64,000 nt of DNA, from the NCBI RefSeq assembly GCF_032854445.1, contig NC_088295.1, forward strand, positions 61,793,249-61,857,248, in the 5' to 3' direction. The stretch is from Liolophura sinensis. Lineage: Eukaryota > Mollusca > Polyplacophora > Chitonida > Chitonidae. Shown here in pieces: positions 36,762 through 48,814 of this stretch. Numbering within the stretch: the stretch's first letter is position 1; each line of letters starts with the position of its first letter. The notes below the pieces were generated by a model, which saw only the letters and a program-made list of their open reading frames with translations, did not search any database and was not told the origin of the DNA. A program made the position numbers and the translations under genes.

Positions 36762-36782
36762 CCTCGGCCACGGAGGCCTCCA
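36762..36782 (-). mobile_element. Possible detached SINE-A head
   Basis: CCTCGGCCACGGAGGCCTCC is the reverse of GGAGGCCTCCGTGGCCGAGG, close to the SINE-A head GGGGCCTCCGTGGCTCAG. It lies just beyond the inverted-repeat element that follows the headless SINE-A copy. This is consistent with splitting by insertion and decay of the intervening bases. Confidence 0.4.
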
Positions 36783-39158
36783 TTTTGTCTATATATTAAA
36801 ATCTGAAAATTTTCCTATAAGTCGTCTACGCATGCACCGGGGAGAACAACGGTTGGAACAAGCTTTACGATATTCAATAAATACGCAATCTCTATCAATG
36901 ACGTGTTCATACCCACATAGTATTCATCAAATACTCTTACTTTTGGTTTCTGTAAGACAACATCCTCCCTTCCAAACAAACTTTAACACACCATTCTAAA
37001 AATCAATGGAACGGTGCAGCATCAGAAAAAATAACTTTTTGTGTCATTTTAAGTTACTTTCATTAATTCCATGGTGACTATTCTTGTCGTTAAACAATAA
37101 AGTTATGTTTTGTATATCATAATGCAACATGCACGCATTTATGAAATATGATGTCGTGCAGGTGTTTTTGTTTTGTTTGTTTGTGTTTTTTTATTTCTTT
37201 GTAGTTTTTCAATGTCTTTGACAAAACTGACAAAAAGTGAACGACATCCTTTTAACTCTGTATGAATTGGGAGTTTCGATTCAGTCCCAACTAGATGAAT
37301 CGCCTCGAATACATGTAAGACATACTGGGCGTAAGATATACATGCTGAACCGTGATAATAAATGTTTTTGTTGATATATGTTGCTGGTATTTACCTAATT
37401 GTACTGGGCAGTGGCTGCTTCGAGTCGTGAAGTAAGACATAAAGAAAAATTTTTTTGTGGCAACATTGTCCTCTCGAAAAACCAAAGCACGCTTTGTCCG
37501 AAGCGACAGAGATAAAAAATCCAGAAGTGTGTCTGACTATAGTCCGGTATATCCCCGAGGCAAAGGCAACTCCACTGGAATGAGACGTATAGCTAAAACC
37601 TTGAACAATAAACAAACTGCTATATAGCTACGAGCGATATCGATTGATGGAAAAACAAGAGCGACGTTCCGATATACGGGCGAGGAGACTGTTCTTGTTA
37701 CCTACAGTACCCCCAGCAGATGCCGCTATAATTGGGCAAATGGCGCATACCATGACTTTATCTTTCTTTGTTAACAGAAAACATCTGCGATGCCGCCCAT
37801 TAGAGCTACGCACCTCTGAGTAGCTTGTAGGTATATGTATACAGGGTGATGCGATGTTTATTAGTGGGGAAGTTGCTTGCTTCGATGGTCACTTTGAGGG
37901 CAGATGTTAGTGTCAAGGAGATAATCACCGTTTCCAAATTAAGTCCAGTCGAGCTTAAATCTGTTTAGCATCTGCTAGCGCGCGTGCCAGCTTTAACCAA
38001 ATTTCTGAGAGTGCGAGTAAACGTTTTGCCCTCAACAATGGAAATGCAAACAATAAAGAATACATTCGATCAAGTTTTAAATTATGCAAATTTGATGAGT
38101 CCCCCATCAAAAACAGACGCCTGTTTTCGAACTTCAATATGAACTTAAATCCCAATATAAAAGTTTTTACACTGATATTGATGTTTTTATACATTTACTT
38201 TTTATTTACATTCTTTATATATTTCTGCAAGCCATTTATTTACAGACCTTAAATTTCAGATAAATTATGGATATTTTAATTTCAATTTGAGTAATCATGA
38301 TCATACCGTTTAACGTAAGTGAAATATTGCTCATGTGCAAATTTAAAAATCATATTCACTTCTTTAATACTACCGAAGATGTTTCTTTCTTTCCAAAAGT
38401 AATTAAACGTATAATTATTGGCATATTCAGCAAGTGAAAAAACTTTTCAACTTTTAGGCGATAAATCCAACAGCTCGTATATGCAATTTCAAACATGAAA
38501 AATATATAAACAATATATATATACCAGCAAGCCGGAAATATAGACCATCTGTAATAACGTATATAATTACATAATTAATAACATATAATTACACAATTAC
38601 CAAATAAGTTATATCACAATTATTACAATTGCTGTTATTTAATCGCCATATAAGCGTACCAAAAATCAGTCAAACATGTCCATATATTCGTGATATGTTT
38701 AAGCGTTCATCCTCCTTACGCTTTTACAAGAAATCCATGAAAACGTTCAAAAAGGAAACATTTTTACGGAATTATGATCAAAATCATTAGTACTAGAGAT
38801 AATTTATACTTAAAGTTTTATAGTGATGCTTTCAGCCTGCGGGTGAAAAAGAGGACTGATAATGTCAGCTCACGCAGGTGAAGTTCACAATAACGACGCA
38901 ACAAGTCCGAGTGCGGCGTGCAGGTTGCAATGTATATGGTGACTGACACACCTGACCATGAAATGAATCTCATTATCTGACAGGTCGAGTTTGGCAGAAA
39001 CAGACACCAATCTGAAATGAGCAACACCTTTGAAATGGCTTTGACACGTCGCGTCTTGTTTAGCAACCTACAGCATTGCGATGCACTGTTTTTAAATAAT
39101 GTAGTTCGTGTCAGCATCACATGCAGCACTCACTCATTTTGTTTGACTATAGACTATG
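36783..39158. other. Non-coding stretch, nothing recognised
   Basis: AT-rich, with a slightly G+C-richer patch at about 37630-38000. ORFs reach 103 codons (38818-39129, minus) without recognisable content. No RNA gene or array is seen. Confidence 0.5.
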
Positions 39159-39577
39159 TATATATTGAGAGTTTTAACCCAAATTACAGTAAATATACTC
39201 ATGCCAATATTATGAATTTCATTAAAATTACAATACACTGACATATTAGATATATCCAAAATGATTAACATTTATCATTTGCCACAATACTGTAACGCGC
39301 ATTAATTTATGGTACATTCGACATACTGTATGCTTGTTAGACTGTGAGTGTCATTTAACGTCAATTTAACTTAAAATAATGATCTAAATTTGGCACAAAA
39401 AAGTGTGAACATAAAGCTATTGATATACAAGAAGGAAACTATGCCACGGATATATGTGCATGCATATGAATTGCATTGGCTTCTCAGATAAATGCAAATC
39501 TCATTAGTAATGCTGAGAGCAGATCCATACTACATGGCATGACAATCCGTTAAGTATACTCTCCATCATTCTTTATC
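39159..39577 (+). repeat. Inverted repeat arm 1 (419 bp, 418 identical to arm 2)
   Basis: The reverse complement of 41952-42370 matches this segment base for base except one position (39564, C here; the arm 2 complement has T), with no indels. The arm starts at TATATATTGAGAG and ends just as the inverted terminal sequence CTCTCAATCTATA (39577-39589) begins. Arm 1 with its flank therefore looks like a 431-bp element bounded by 13-bp inverted repeats (12 of 13 match). No ORF of note. The near-identity means a very recent duplication, gene conversion or an assembly fold-back artefact. Confidence 0.95.
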
Positions 39578-39730
39578 TCTCAATCTATATCAGTTGTTCA
39601 TTTTTATGCGGGCAATCTGTATAAGGTTGTAAGTAATAATAAAACTGTCACCAAAACAAAACTAGTAATCTGAAACTATTATCTTACTCTCATAGACGTA
39701 TTTCACAGTGAGGAATGAGGCTAAATTTTT

Positions 39731-39766
39731 ACTATTTATTTATTTATTTGTGTATTTATTTATTTA
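39731..39766. repeat. (TTTA)n tract
   Basis: TATTTATTTATTTATTTGTG is followed by further TTTA units. This is the kind of tail left by a reversed SINE-A. No SINE body adjoins it on the expected side. Confidence 0.75.
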
Positions 39767-39795
39767 GTGGTTAATTTGGTCTCAAGACTTTTGCG

Positions 39796-39915
39796 CTTAT
39801 ATGTGAAATATTCTTGAGTAAGGCATAAAACACCAATCAAATTAATAAGTACGTTTTTCGCGCATATGACGGCGGCTTCAATATGGTGTTAAACCACGAT
39901 CACATAAATAAATAT
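39796..39915 (+). mobile_element. SINE-A 3'-end fragment(s)
   Basis: CTTATATGTGAAATATTCTT, GAGTAAGGCATAAAACACCA and ATCAAATTAATAA match the SINE-A 3' end. A second similar piece, GGTGTTAAACCACGATCACA with TAAATAAATA, follows at about 39880-39915 and may be another tail remnant. Bodies are missing. Confidence 0.65.
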
Positions 39916-41293
39916 ATGACGGTGCACCTACACCTAAATTACCTACACCTTCATTACTTTAAATTGGAAGGATTAAAATTATAAATTTAATTTTATTGAT
40001 TTCGAGCTTGCGCGAAGTAATTAAGCAAACATCAGCGTTACCTGTCTTTCTCTTACCCTGTCTTGTTTAAATGGTTGTAGTCGTCAGTGCGTTTCTGACA
40101 TTCATTGGCAGAGAACGCTTGTAAATTAAAACAAAGCTTTCATGTATTATATATTTTATAGCCATTTGTCTTTGGCCATACACCATTACGTACGAGTTGG
40201 TTTGACACCGTGGTTGAGACTGGTCTTGTGGTTTGCGATTTAATATGTAATTAGCATTCAGAGTATAGCCTATGAGCTACGTAGCTCTAATTTATGCCCT
40301 TTTGGTGAAAACATCCGCATTTCGCTTTTCCCATGGAAGAAAATCTCACAGAAATTAACATTTTTTCACAGATACCTTCATTTATGCCTAATTTGTCAAA
40401 TAATCGGTGAACTTATTATCTCTATCATATCGCTATAATAAGGGGTTCAGTGTTTGTTTTATATATGATTCAGAAACTCATATATTCAAGCGGGCCATTC
40501 TAGCGAACCCATTACACATGTATATGATATAGGCGGCGTGGCCAGCGGAGCATGTCGGAGTCTTTAGCATGGGACAGACATCAACAGCTGAGCAATGAAG
40601 AAGTTGGATGGGGGTGGGGATAGGACTTGCTCCCTCAAGTGATAGTTACAAATTCTGTACTATCCATGGCGGACTTTCGCATGTCCTCCACATTTTGCAT
40701 TAAATATTCAGCCTATATATTATGCATATATTTCTTCGGCGTCTGTGGTTTGACGCGTGTAATTTCAGCCCACTCCATCAATATGGAAATGTCGCTGTTG
40801 AAGACTTCAGACTAAATTCAGGATAATTTTTAAGAATGACATTTTTTCGCTGCCCTGCTGACTTATCCCGAGGTGCTTTGTCGATGTAGCCTGTCACGGC
40901 ATTGATATAACTGTCAGTGTATCAGCCACAGCTGTGTTGAACGAGACTATAGCTTGAACGAATTAAGTGTCAACTCTATACCCAATATATAATGTTAACA
41001 CAGAAGTAACAATGCAAACTTAACTTTTCTGACCCTCGTTATGTCCGGTGGCGTTTTACGTACAGGGTTAAAAGTTTAAAACGCCGTTCAACAAGCCACT
41101 AATCAAGTCATTAGTTAGCAACTTACCGGTATGCAGCTATGAACACCTGTAGCATTCTAAAACCACAGTCTCACTGACGCTATAGCATGACTATAGACAT
41201 ATATCATATATAATGAAAGATGGCTGGACGTTGAAAGAAAGAAGTAGTGGTTACACGAATCCAGGAATTTACGTATACATACATACGATATTG

Positions 41294-41296
<3 letters not shown>
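39916..41296. other. Non-coding spacer of the inverted repeat
   Basis: AT-rich sequence without recognised repeats. The best ORF is 62 codons (40627-40815, plus). Confidence 0.5.

Positions 41297-41373
<77 letters not shown>
41297..41373. repeat. (TA)n microsatellite, about 38 repeats
   Basis: An uninterrupted 77-bp TA alternation within the spacer of the large inverted repeat. ORFs through it are artefacts. Confidence 0.98.
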
Positions 41374-41376
<3 letters not shown>

Positions 41377-41924
41377 AACAATATAGTATAATACATAAAC
41401 GACTTAATCAAGAACTTTGTGAACTGTGTGCGGTTACATTTAGGTGCATTCCTTTAAACTCATAAGCGATCAACAAAACGGTGTACTTCTGCAAGCTATA
41501 TATAAAAATGTAAGCGGGAGAAAAAGTAATACTTTCGTCACAGTATTATATATAGTGTTTTAAGATCAAGCCAGACTTTAATTTATATCGCAGGTTGTAA
41601 CTTGTGGTAGTGTAGTTGCTTATGCTTAGCCTATTTGATGGGCGATTAGTCCTATATATAAATATACTTTCTTATACATGCATTTTTTAGAAATAAGAAT
41701 CTTGAAGAGTCACTTGAGCAAGGACTCACATAAGTTTAGAAACTACATGTTTTTTACTTGACAAGCCCAGACTGAGTTGTGATTAGATTGCAACAGCTAG
41801 GAATGCGATGTTGCAAACATAGAAAACAAGGTTCTTGATCGACATTCTTGATCTGTTACATTGCCAAACAGAACCGCTCTAATTCTTGCTGCGTTTGACG
41901 GCAACAGCGACTTTGGGACATAAA
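41374..41924. other. Non-coding stretch, nothing recognised
   Basis: AT-rich spacer sequence between the TA tract and the second inverted-repeat arm. No ORF or repeat is recognised. Confidence 0.5.
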
Positions 41925-41951
41925 ACTTTTGGGATAAAGAATGACTTTTGG

Positions 41952-41962
<11 letters not shown>
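41925..41962. repeat. 19-bp perfect tandem duplication at the inverted-repeat breakpoint
   Basis: ACTTTTGGGATAAAGAATG occurs twice (41925-41943 and 41944-41962). The second copy straddles the start of arm 2 (41952), so the duplication arose on the junction sequence after or during the rearrangement. Confidence 0.9.
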
Positions 41963-42481
<519 letters not shown>

Positions 42482-42512
42482 TCATTATATTGCAGATCTT
42501 CAAATGGATATT

Positions 42513-43078
42513 GGAGCCTGTGTGGCTTAGTTGGTTAGCACGCTAGCGCAGCGTAATAACCCAGAGCCTGTCATCAATGTGGTCGCGTACGCTTCGGGAG
42601 CGGTAGATCCAGGATCGAGTCACACCTAAGACCTCAAAAGAGGAAGTTGTAACTTCCTCGCTTGGCGTTCACCATGAAGGGGATAATGACACGACTGGTT
42701 GACCAGTATCATTATAATGGCTCGGGTAGGGCGGCTTACTTGCCTTCGGTAAGTCCTCTCAGTGAAGCAGCTCTAGATAAAAGAGCGCTGGAAATCCGTC
42801 CTGCGACAAGGAGGCACATTACATACACGAAGGATCCCTTCGTCCTGAAAAATTGTTGAGTACGAAGTTAAACCCCAAGCACTCACTCACTCACTCAATG
42901 TGGTCACTGTGAGTTCAAGTCCAGCTCATGCTGACTTCCTCTCCGGCCGTACGTAGGAAGGTCTGAGAGCAACCTGCGGATGCTTGTGGATTTCTCCCAG
43001 GATGTGCCCGGTTTCCTCCCATCATAATGCGGGCCGCCGTCGTATAAGTGAAATATTCTTCAAATTAATAAATAAATA
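42513..43078 (+). mobile_element. SINE-A copy split by a nested SINE-B
   Basis: The head (GGAGCCTGTGTGGCTTAGTT, GCGCTAGCGCAGCG-like) lies before 42584. The remainder (GTGAGTTCAAGTCCAGCTCA, CGTATAAGTGAAATATTCTT and the AATAAATAAATA tail) resumes at 42906. The outer near-perfect direct repeat AAATGGATATT (42502-42512) / AAATGTATATT (43079-43089), with 10 of 11 matching, brackets it. Removing the nested element and one copy of its inner duplication leaves a SINE-A of ordinary length. Confidence 0.92.
42585..42894 (+). mobile_element. SINE-B copy, 5'-truncated, nested inside SINE-A
   Basis: The sequence starts at GCGTACGCTTCGGGAGCGGT and lacks the A-box region. It continues through the core (GAGGAAGTTGTAACTTCCTC) and the 3' end AAGTTAAACCCCAAGC to an (ACTC)n tail. 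The perfect direct repeat TCAATGTGGTC at 42574-42584 and 42895-42905 is host SINE-A sequence, so SINE-B inserted after SINE-A. It is 5'-truncated at nearly the same point as the copy at 6981-7292. Confidence 0.94.
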
Positions 43079-43160
43079 AAATGTATATTTTATGGTGAAG
43101 AAATGCAGTGCCATGATACAGCTAAAACCGCACTTTCATACTACAGAATCACATTATTTT
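43079..43160. other. Short spacer between SINE-A copies
   Basis: About 80 bp of unique sequence holding the right target-site duplication of the preceding SINE-A. Confidence 0.5.
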
Positions 43161-43292
43161 GATTTGATTGGCGTTTTAACCATGCTGTACTCAAGAATAT
43201 TTCAATTATACGACGGTGGCCAGTATTATGGTGGAAGGAAACCGGGCACAGCCCGAGGGAAACCCACGACCATCTGCAGGTTGCTGGCAGAC
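43161..43292 (-). mobile_element. SINE-A 3' half, inverted relative to the preceding copy
   Basis: GATTTGATTGGCGTTTTAAC, GTACTCAAGAATATTTCAAT, TATACGACGGTGGCCAGTAT and GGAAACCGGGCACAGCCCGA are the reverse of the SINE-A 3' half. The head is missing. It lies in the opposite orientation to the SINE-A ending at 43078, giving a tail-to-tail pair. Confidence 0.85.
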
Positions 43293-44041
43293 GAATCAAG
43301 TTACAGTTATGATCATATATTGTGAGAGAAATTCAGGTTTTAAGAATTCAAAATAGGATTTCAAAAAATTGTCACACTGGAAGACTAGGAACATATCTCA
43401 AAAACGTTTACTTTTACTTGCAATGTTTTTGATTTCTTCCTTATATGGCTGATGTTGATTGATCGCCTGCTACACGAGGGCTCGCCAGATTAGTTGGAGA
43501 CTATCTTCTAACCCAGCTCCTTAAAGGCTTTAAATCCTAGTAGCAATTTTCATTACACATAATATACACAACAGAACCAGTAATTTTAACTTAAAGCCCT
43601 ATGAGGATTGACTTTGGTGTGACATGCATTCAAAGTGCTCACAGGCAACTCAAATCTTTAAATTAATCGATCGTATTTTCATGTAATGTGCCCAAAATGA
43701 TTGATTAACTGGTTTAAAGTATCTTTTTGACAGGCGACGAGTTAGACTACTCATACTAATGGCCAGAGAGTGGGTATATATTAGTATTAGAATAAATCTT
43801 AAATGTACTTGGAGAGTATGATTCTTCATCAAACGTATTGCTAATGAGTTTTTCAGATCTGGAAAGAATTCTAATTTCGCCATGTATATACACACATGTA
43901 TGTTGTCATATAAAAAAGTCCATGTAAAATGTCTTGGAACGTGTTTATATATCTCAATGTGGTATTACTTGTCATCGTTTTTGTCATTATATATATGCGT
44001 GTGTAGATCGAAGTCAACTTTTAGGTAAGCATAAGCCTCTG
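43293..44041. other. Non-coding stretch, nothing recognised
   Basis: AT-rich. The best ORF is 81 codons (43650-43895, minus) with no recognisable feature. Confidence 0.5.
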
Positions 44042-44051
44042 ATACTATTAC

Positions 44052-44307
44052 ATTTGAGGGGCCTCCGTGGCTCAGTTGCTTAGCGCGCTAGCGCAGCGTA
44101 ATGACCCAGAAGCCTCTCACCAGTGCGGTCGCTGTGAGTTCAAGTCTAGCTCATGCTGGCTTCCGCGTACGTGGGAAGGTCTGTCAACAACCTGCGGATG
44201 GTCGTGGTTTTCTCCCGGGTTCTGCCGGGTTTCCTCCCACCATGCTGGCCGCCGTCACATAAGTGAAATATTCTTCGGAGTAAAACACCAATCAAATAAA
44301 TAAATAA
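44052..44307 (+). mobile_element. SINE-A, full-length, with 10-bp target-site duplication
   Basis: The head GGGGCCTCCGTGGCTCAGTT, GCGCGCTAGCGCAGCGTAAT, B-box-like GAGTTCAAGTCTAG, a body with CCGGGTTTCCTCCCACCATG, the 3' end CATAAGTGAAATATTCTTCG and a tail of AAAT units are all present. ATACTATTAC at 44042-44051 and 44308-44317 is the target-site duplication. The 78-codon ORF inside it (44067-44303) is just SINE sequence. Confidence 0.93.
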
Positions 44308-44317
44308 ATACTATTAC

Positions 44318-45512
44318 CTTGGACCAGTGACGTAACATTTACTTATCACCGGAAATCACTCGGCCGCTGCTGAACATGAGAGAGTTTGTCAGGTGTATGT
44401 CTAGCGAAGTGCTAAGAAATAAATGTATAAATATTGTTAGCATAGAATATCTAAAACGAAAAATTAGATAGAGGTAAGGCAAGGAGACGTATTTGCTAAA
44501 TGTGAATCACTGCATATAATCAAGTATTTGCGTGTGTATTTATTATTACCCCTAAATGATTGTACCTAACATTCCTTTAACGCGAAAATGCAGATATACA
44601 TTATTTGTCTGCTTGTTTACACAAAGAGGGCACAAGCCTAAAACCGATAAGCCTACATACAATGATTACGCTTTTCGCACAGTTTGTAAACTGATATGGC
44701 CGAGTTATAGACTTCTATCTATCAACTTGAGATCTTCCGGCCATCTTAATTTATTAGATAAATCTCATATTTAATAAATTAACCCGTCTGATGTCAGCAA
44801 TACACACTTCGTACATGCATAGATGGAATGCATAATTAGGGGATAATTTCACACTTTTTCCTAACAAATTAATTACTTTTGGCTGAGCACAGATTTTCTC
44901 ACAGGCTACATTTACGACAGGTCTGCATGGCCTTTTTCGTCTTCCCTTTGGCTGATGCTTAATTTGCGTAAGTTTTGTGAGATGATATTGTTCGTTGTTC
45001 TGTTTGAGGCTTGAGCCAATAGAGGCGCCGGATGACATTTTGATGGACAGGTGAAAAACATATCTGTGTATATGCGTATGGTGCATGTGATCAACACGGG
45101 TGAGAAACGATAGTCAGATAACTCCTACTCGACTTTTCCTGGTTTAGATGTACGGCTTTACAGGAGATTTCTCCTGACCAAGGACTGTACTTCCACCCAC
45201 CCACCTATCTAATCCCATGACATCAGCACAGTAACGCCTAAAACCCAATCAACAATATCAATATATTTCACAAAAATCTTATTTACGATGAACCAAACTA
45301 ATAATGTATCGATCACATTCGAACTGAGACAGGGTATTAATATTCGGTCACGTAATGTCAACAAATACGTATGTTTCACTTGTAAAACTTCACTTATACA
45401 ACGACAATATGGTTTAAGGGAAAGTTTATCCTCCACCTCTAAGCGACAGCTCGGCCAGCAAGGCATATCATCTAGTAGCACACGGAATTTCTGTTTGTAA
45501 ATCTAGGAATAC
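44318..45512. other. Non-coding stretch, nothing recognised
   Basis: ORFs reach 110 codons (44754-45086, minus) without recognisable motifs. No repeat or RNA gene is seen. Confidence 0.5.
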
Positions 45513-45612
45513 TATTTATTTTATTTATTTATTTGATTGGTGTTTGAGGCCGTACTCAAGAATACTTGGCTTATACGACGGCAGCCAGCGTTATGGTGAG
45601 AGGAAACTGGAC
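45513..45612 (-). mobile_element. SINE-A 3'-end fragment
   Basis: The reversed tail TTTATTTTATTTATTTATTT and GATTGGTGTTTGAGGCCGTA, then ACTCAAGAATACTTGGCTTA and TACGACGGCAGCCAGCGTTA, match the SINE-A 3' third. The rest is missing or diverged. Confidence 0.8.
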
Positions 45613-46941
45613 ACTAGGACTTGTTTCAAATAAATGAAACATAACTCTTCCTTACGTATTTCCTTTGGGGACTGGTATTTGAGGTAATTTTGGACATTTT
45701 TCTGTTAGATCCTGTATCATTTTACATTTTCCCCATATTCTCTGACGCCTTACACATAAGTCATTATAAGGCGCACATTTGAATATTCCTAAAGAAGTAA
45801 ATATATTCCTTCAAAAGCCATAGCACTTTGTTTTCGTTATTGTTATCATTGTCACTTTCCCTCTGTGATAAACAAAGTTCTTGTCTTTAAGTTCTGTATC
45901 TATAAGAACCTAATCATAAAACTATACTTGTGGATTCAGTTGACCTTAAATGTTAGTGTGAAAAAACGGGATTTGCTTCTATCACAAAAAGACAGACGGT
46001 GCATGTAGGTCAGATTATGTCACTAACCATCAGTTATCATTAATAAATGAGACCGTCTTTTATTAAAGACGGGAAAAAATCTTTGCTTCGGGGCACCTGC
46101 AATTTATTACGGTGCAGGACTCACATAACACTGTTATGAAATGTATGTTAGTAAAAATTTTACAACCAGTTAAACTTTTAAAAATTGCTATCACGAATTA
46201 GATGGTAATATCATCGTCAGGGGATGCTTCTAATTGGCATTTAAAGTTTCTATGCCCTGATTAATTCATTTATCTATGCGACTTTGGGTTTTAGTTTAAT
46301 TCCTGGGCACACTGGGTACGAAAAGTTCATTAATCTATATTCCCGCATATATAGCAATACATGGAGAAATCAAAACAGCTTTTAATCTGCTGTTATTAAA
46401 CACTTCAAATGCTATACGACATCATTTCTCAAATCTGTTTTACCACGTATATCTCTATATATGCATACCCATCATATCTGCAGTATATAACGTGGTTGTT
46501 TCTCAACATATATTTAATGGAAGGGATTGCAATTGTATCCGTGGAAACATATAACAGCCACTTGTATTTGTGATGAAAACTGCAGATATTTGACAAAAGG
46601 TGGATATTACAAGACGGTTATTATATATTTATTTATTCTATTACATATTATATTATTAAGACACTCTATATGTGAATATTAATTCTTTGGCTTTTGAATC
46701 ATAGCGTTATCAAAGCATCATCTGATGTTCATGAAACATATAAATACTAACAATTTCGTGTTTTTTTTCATGGCTCCACGCTAGTAACATACCTGTCAAA
46801 GCCTATTTCGTTCAATAACAGCCATGCGGTTTCCGGTGAGGAGTAAGTGTTACGTTAGTGCTTAAGGTAAATAAAGTCTGGCTGTATAATAAAGCATCTA
46901 GAAACCTAGTCAGATAGAGGAAACTTAACAGATCATTTAAC
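45613..46941. other. Non-coding stretch with a compact hairpin
   Basis: No ORF of 60 codons. A perfect 8-bp stem with a 4-nt loop (CCGTCTTT-TATT-AAAGACGG) lies at 46053-46072. It is not the histone 3' stem-loop (wrong sequence). Otherwise nothing is recognised. Confidence 0.5.
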
Positions 46942-47170
46942 GTTGGTGTTTGGGATATTGGCGTGTACCAGTCCCTCCATGGGAGTGATTTACATCAAAA
47001 CTGTACGGGCGTCAATGAAGTCTGTGTATTTCGGGTTATTCTGTAGCTAAGATCACAATAAAATAAACTAAAATCTTGCGTGGGACACAATAAACTCAGA
47101 AACTGCCTGGGGATCCTGTTCTACTCTGGAGCAAGCAAACCGTGGATTGTAAGGTGCTTAACCCGAAGTG
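46942..47170 (-). repeat. Unnamed dispersed repeat, copy 2
   Basis: Read on the minus strand, it aligns end to end with 34735-34980. Both end at the same AAACACCAAC boundary. The copy is 229 bp against 246 bp, the difference coming from small indels. It has no ORF and no terminal inverted repeat that I can see. Confidence 0.7.
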
Positions 47171-48576
47171 GCTTGAAATGAAACTGCCTGAGTAAACTTA
47201 TGTAAAAAGTGGTCTAGAGATTCTGCCACTTGGCAATGCAGACCATTTAAAAATACAGCATAGCGAGTAAATTGGAGACTAGCTACGACAGTGTGGTAAT
47301 CTGCTGGCTCATATCGTTTCACGCTCTCAACACTTTTTGCCAGAAATCAGCGTACGACGACCCTTGTTTGAGCTTTTTACAAATCTAAACTTCAAAATAG
47401 ACATGCGTATACCAGCGGTCAATTAAAACAGATGCTCCGGGTCAATAATCGCATTCAATAATAACATTCAAATACAAACCATCAAAAAAAACTAAGAATA
47501 CATATAAAGCAAGAAGTCGAGACTGATTTATACAAACAGAAGCAGTCAACGGTTGATGGTGGAGAAATGCAAGGAATGTTCCATAGGCAAATGAATTTAA
47601 TCAATGTCCAAGTCGTGTATCATGCCAGTTTATAAATTGTCATTTATAACAGTATGTATCCCATTTGCAACGTGGCCATCTAATTCAACACGAGAATATA
47701 CTACTCAGAGCCTTGTGTTAAACGGAATTAGACACAATTAGTCGTTAAGACTACATGATGTGCTTGTCTGTAGGTGACACTTGAAAAGTTCTTCAATAAC
47801 TCGTCAAATGTAGGTAATTTGCCCCGGAGTCTGTGGTTACCTCACCCAATATAAAACTGACCGCGAGGGAATAAAGCCTTTTCAGAGTATAGCAACCATA
47901 TTATTTAGACTGCTAAGGTACCAAAAATCAACTACATATCTTTAGGCCTTTAGTGAAACCAAGATCTTCTTAATTATGTCTTAATTTTGGCTGACTGACT
48001 GAAATCTGCATTGCAAATGTCCAAGAACTTCCTGTTTGTGATAAAAAACATGCGACTTGTTCCCGTGTTAATTCTTCATCGATCTTAACGCGAACAATAA
48101 GAATAAAAAACCTTAACGGAGGGTTAGATTAAAAGAAATGATATCCTATATAACTGAGATAAGCGGGAGGTTGAATTTCAATCATTGCACACTCATTGCT
48201 TTTCTTGTTTAATACTTCTCCACTTGTTCTCTTTTATACTGGATGAAACATGCCCAAGGAAATTGTGCATTCCAGTTTCCCAACGGCAATTCTACCAGAA
48301 ACATGAGCATTGTTATCTGTACTTGTACACCTACTAAGTACTTCTTATATTAGCCTTGTTTGTGATGTTCGCCAAAGTTGATTGTGACGTCAGACAGTTG
48401 TATATTTAGCAGAATAATCCTGGGTTTTCAGTGGTAATCCTGACTGTAATCCTCAGCGCAAGCAATAAAACTATGAATATGTCCGTTGTGAAAGAACGGT
48501 TGATCCATCGAAAACACATATTATACGATTAATTAAACTTCAACTTTGCTTTTCCCTTCAGTTTAGTTCTGCAAAA
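47171..48576. other. Non-coding stretch, nothing recognised
   Basis: No ORF of 60 codons. One TGACGTCA palindrome lies at 48385-48392. The rest is AT-rich and unique-looking. Confidence 0.5.
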
Positions 48577-48814
48577 CTGGGTCCAGTTGTTCAGCGCTGG
48601 TTTAAGACTTAAAACAAATTTAAGCCACTTCTTCAATTTTGAACTTAGCATAAAAACACTCGTATAACGTTACAATAAATATGGACTAAAATTATTGCTG
48701 TTAAACTTTGACTTTGGAGAACTGCACTGACTGCTGAGGTTGGCTAAAACTTTAAATATAAAATTTGACTTAATACCAGTGTTAGGTAATACACTTTCGA
48801 GCCACTGGGCCCAG
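48577..48814. mobile_element. Candidate non-autonomous inverted-repeat element
   Basis: The left end CTGGGTCCAGTTGTTCAG and the reversed right end CTGGGCCCAGTGGCTCGA agree at most positions. Weaker similarity continues inward through CTGGT-TTAAG-C and AAATTTAA-like segments. At 238 bp and without an ORF, it fits a MITE or fold-back element. CTGGGCCCAG at the right end is a perfect 10-bp palindrome. A target-site duplication is not evident. Confidence 0.45.

Noticed and set aside
44067-44303. 78-codon ORF, and a similar ORF at 54524-54706 minus
   Set aside because: Both are translations of SINE-A, which does not encode protein.
46053-46072. Hairpin CCGTCTTT-TATT-AAAGACGG as a histone mRNA 3' stem-loop
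   Set aside because: The stem and loop sequence do not match the histone stem-loop consensus and there is no histone gene upstream.
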